A DNA stretch of 5,968 nucleotides from contig JALRJA010000220.1 of NCBI GenBank assembly GCA_023255235.1, positions 1-5,968 on the forward strand, in the 5' to 3' direction. Position 1 is the stretch's first letter. Each line of letters begins with the position of its first letter. The notes beneath the pieces are model-generated. The model ran no database searches and had not been told where the DNA came from. It was given only the letters and a program-made list of their open reading frames with translations. The position numbers and the translations under genes are program-made. Positions 5,840 through 5,968 of the stretch are shown piece after piece. This DNA is from Flaviramulus sp. (GTDB lineage: Bacteria > Bacteroidota > Bacteroidia > Flavobacteriales > Flavobacteriaceae).

Positions 5840-5968
5840 AGAAGTATATGATCAAATAATTTCAGATATGACTATGGCAATATCTTTAATGAAACCTACT
5901 TCTAGAAGTGGAAACTCTAATACTCTATCGGCTACTGCTGTTAAGGCTCTTTTGGCTAGAACGTATTT
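5832..5968 (+). CDS. SusD/RagB-family outer-membrane lipoprotein, internal fragment
   Basis: In the frame starting at 5832 the sequence reads TVKEVYDQIISDMTMAISLM, then after a polar stretch LSATAVKALLARTY up to the window edge. This matches the conserved middle of SusD-type nutrient-binding lipoproteins, which read roughly VYxxIixDLxxAixLLP...RxtkxAAxALLARvYL in the TPR-like helical core. SusD proteins pair with SusC TonB-dependent channels to import glycans or peptides in Bacteroidota. Only about 45 residues are present, without signal peptide or start, because the frame is closed at 5820-5822 and joins GAPDH sequence. The fragment continues past the window edge. The assignment rests on two short motifs in the right order and spacing. 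Confidence 0.7.

Noticed and set aside
1..5968. CRISPR arrays, tRNA or rRNA genes, transposases, defence systems
   Set aside because: No spaced repeats, cloverleaf-like segments, transposase motifs or known defence domains were seen on either strand.

Overview
The window looks like a piece of a Bacteroidota genome, most likely Flavobacteriia. The DNA is very AT-rich, there are no obvious Shine-Dalgarno sites, and two intergenic regions carry the Bacteroidota -7 promoter box TAnnTTTG. The lipoyl synthase and GAPDH starts read like flavobacterial proteins, and a SusD-like fragment, a family largely confined to this phylum, lies at the right edge.

Layout. Positions 1 to about 335 hold, on the minus strand, the N-terminal part of a YczE/YitT-like membrane protein. 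It collides head to head with the 3' part of an anti-sigma factor (RskA-type C-terminal domain) that runs to 771; both genes lack their proper 5' ends. A bidirectional hairpin terminator (778-810) separates this from a convergent, intact aquaporin Z gene (1498-812). From 1622 to 4688 runs a tight plus-strand cluster: a 67-residue cysteine-containing membrane protein, a membrane-bound family 2 glycosyltransferase-like protein with eroded active-site motifs, an ECF-type sigma factor that starts at TTG, and a divergent Nramp-family transporter that overlaps the sigma gene by 8 bases. A new promoter box at 4712 then precedes lipA (lipoyl synthase), followed 2 bases later by a GAPDH gene. GAPDH breaks off after about 72 residues and the sequence continues in another frame as a SusD-family fragment.

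How they fit together. The spacing suggests co-transcription of the 67-aa protein, glycosyltransferase, sigma factor and transporter, with lipA-gap as a second unit driven by its own promoter. I see no direct evidence of a novel defence or mobile system. The most striking observations are that both window ends are chimeric (a junction between unrelated genes within about 335 bases of the left edge and about 140 bases of the right edge). This is more easily explained by amplification or assembly chimerism than by biology. Within the intact part, the interesting points are the degenerate glycosyltransferase and the Nramp homologue without the canonical TM1 metal-binding motif.
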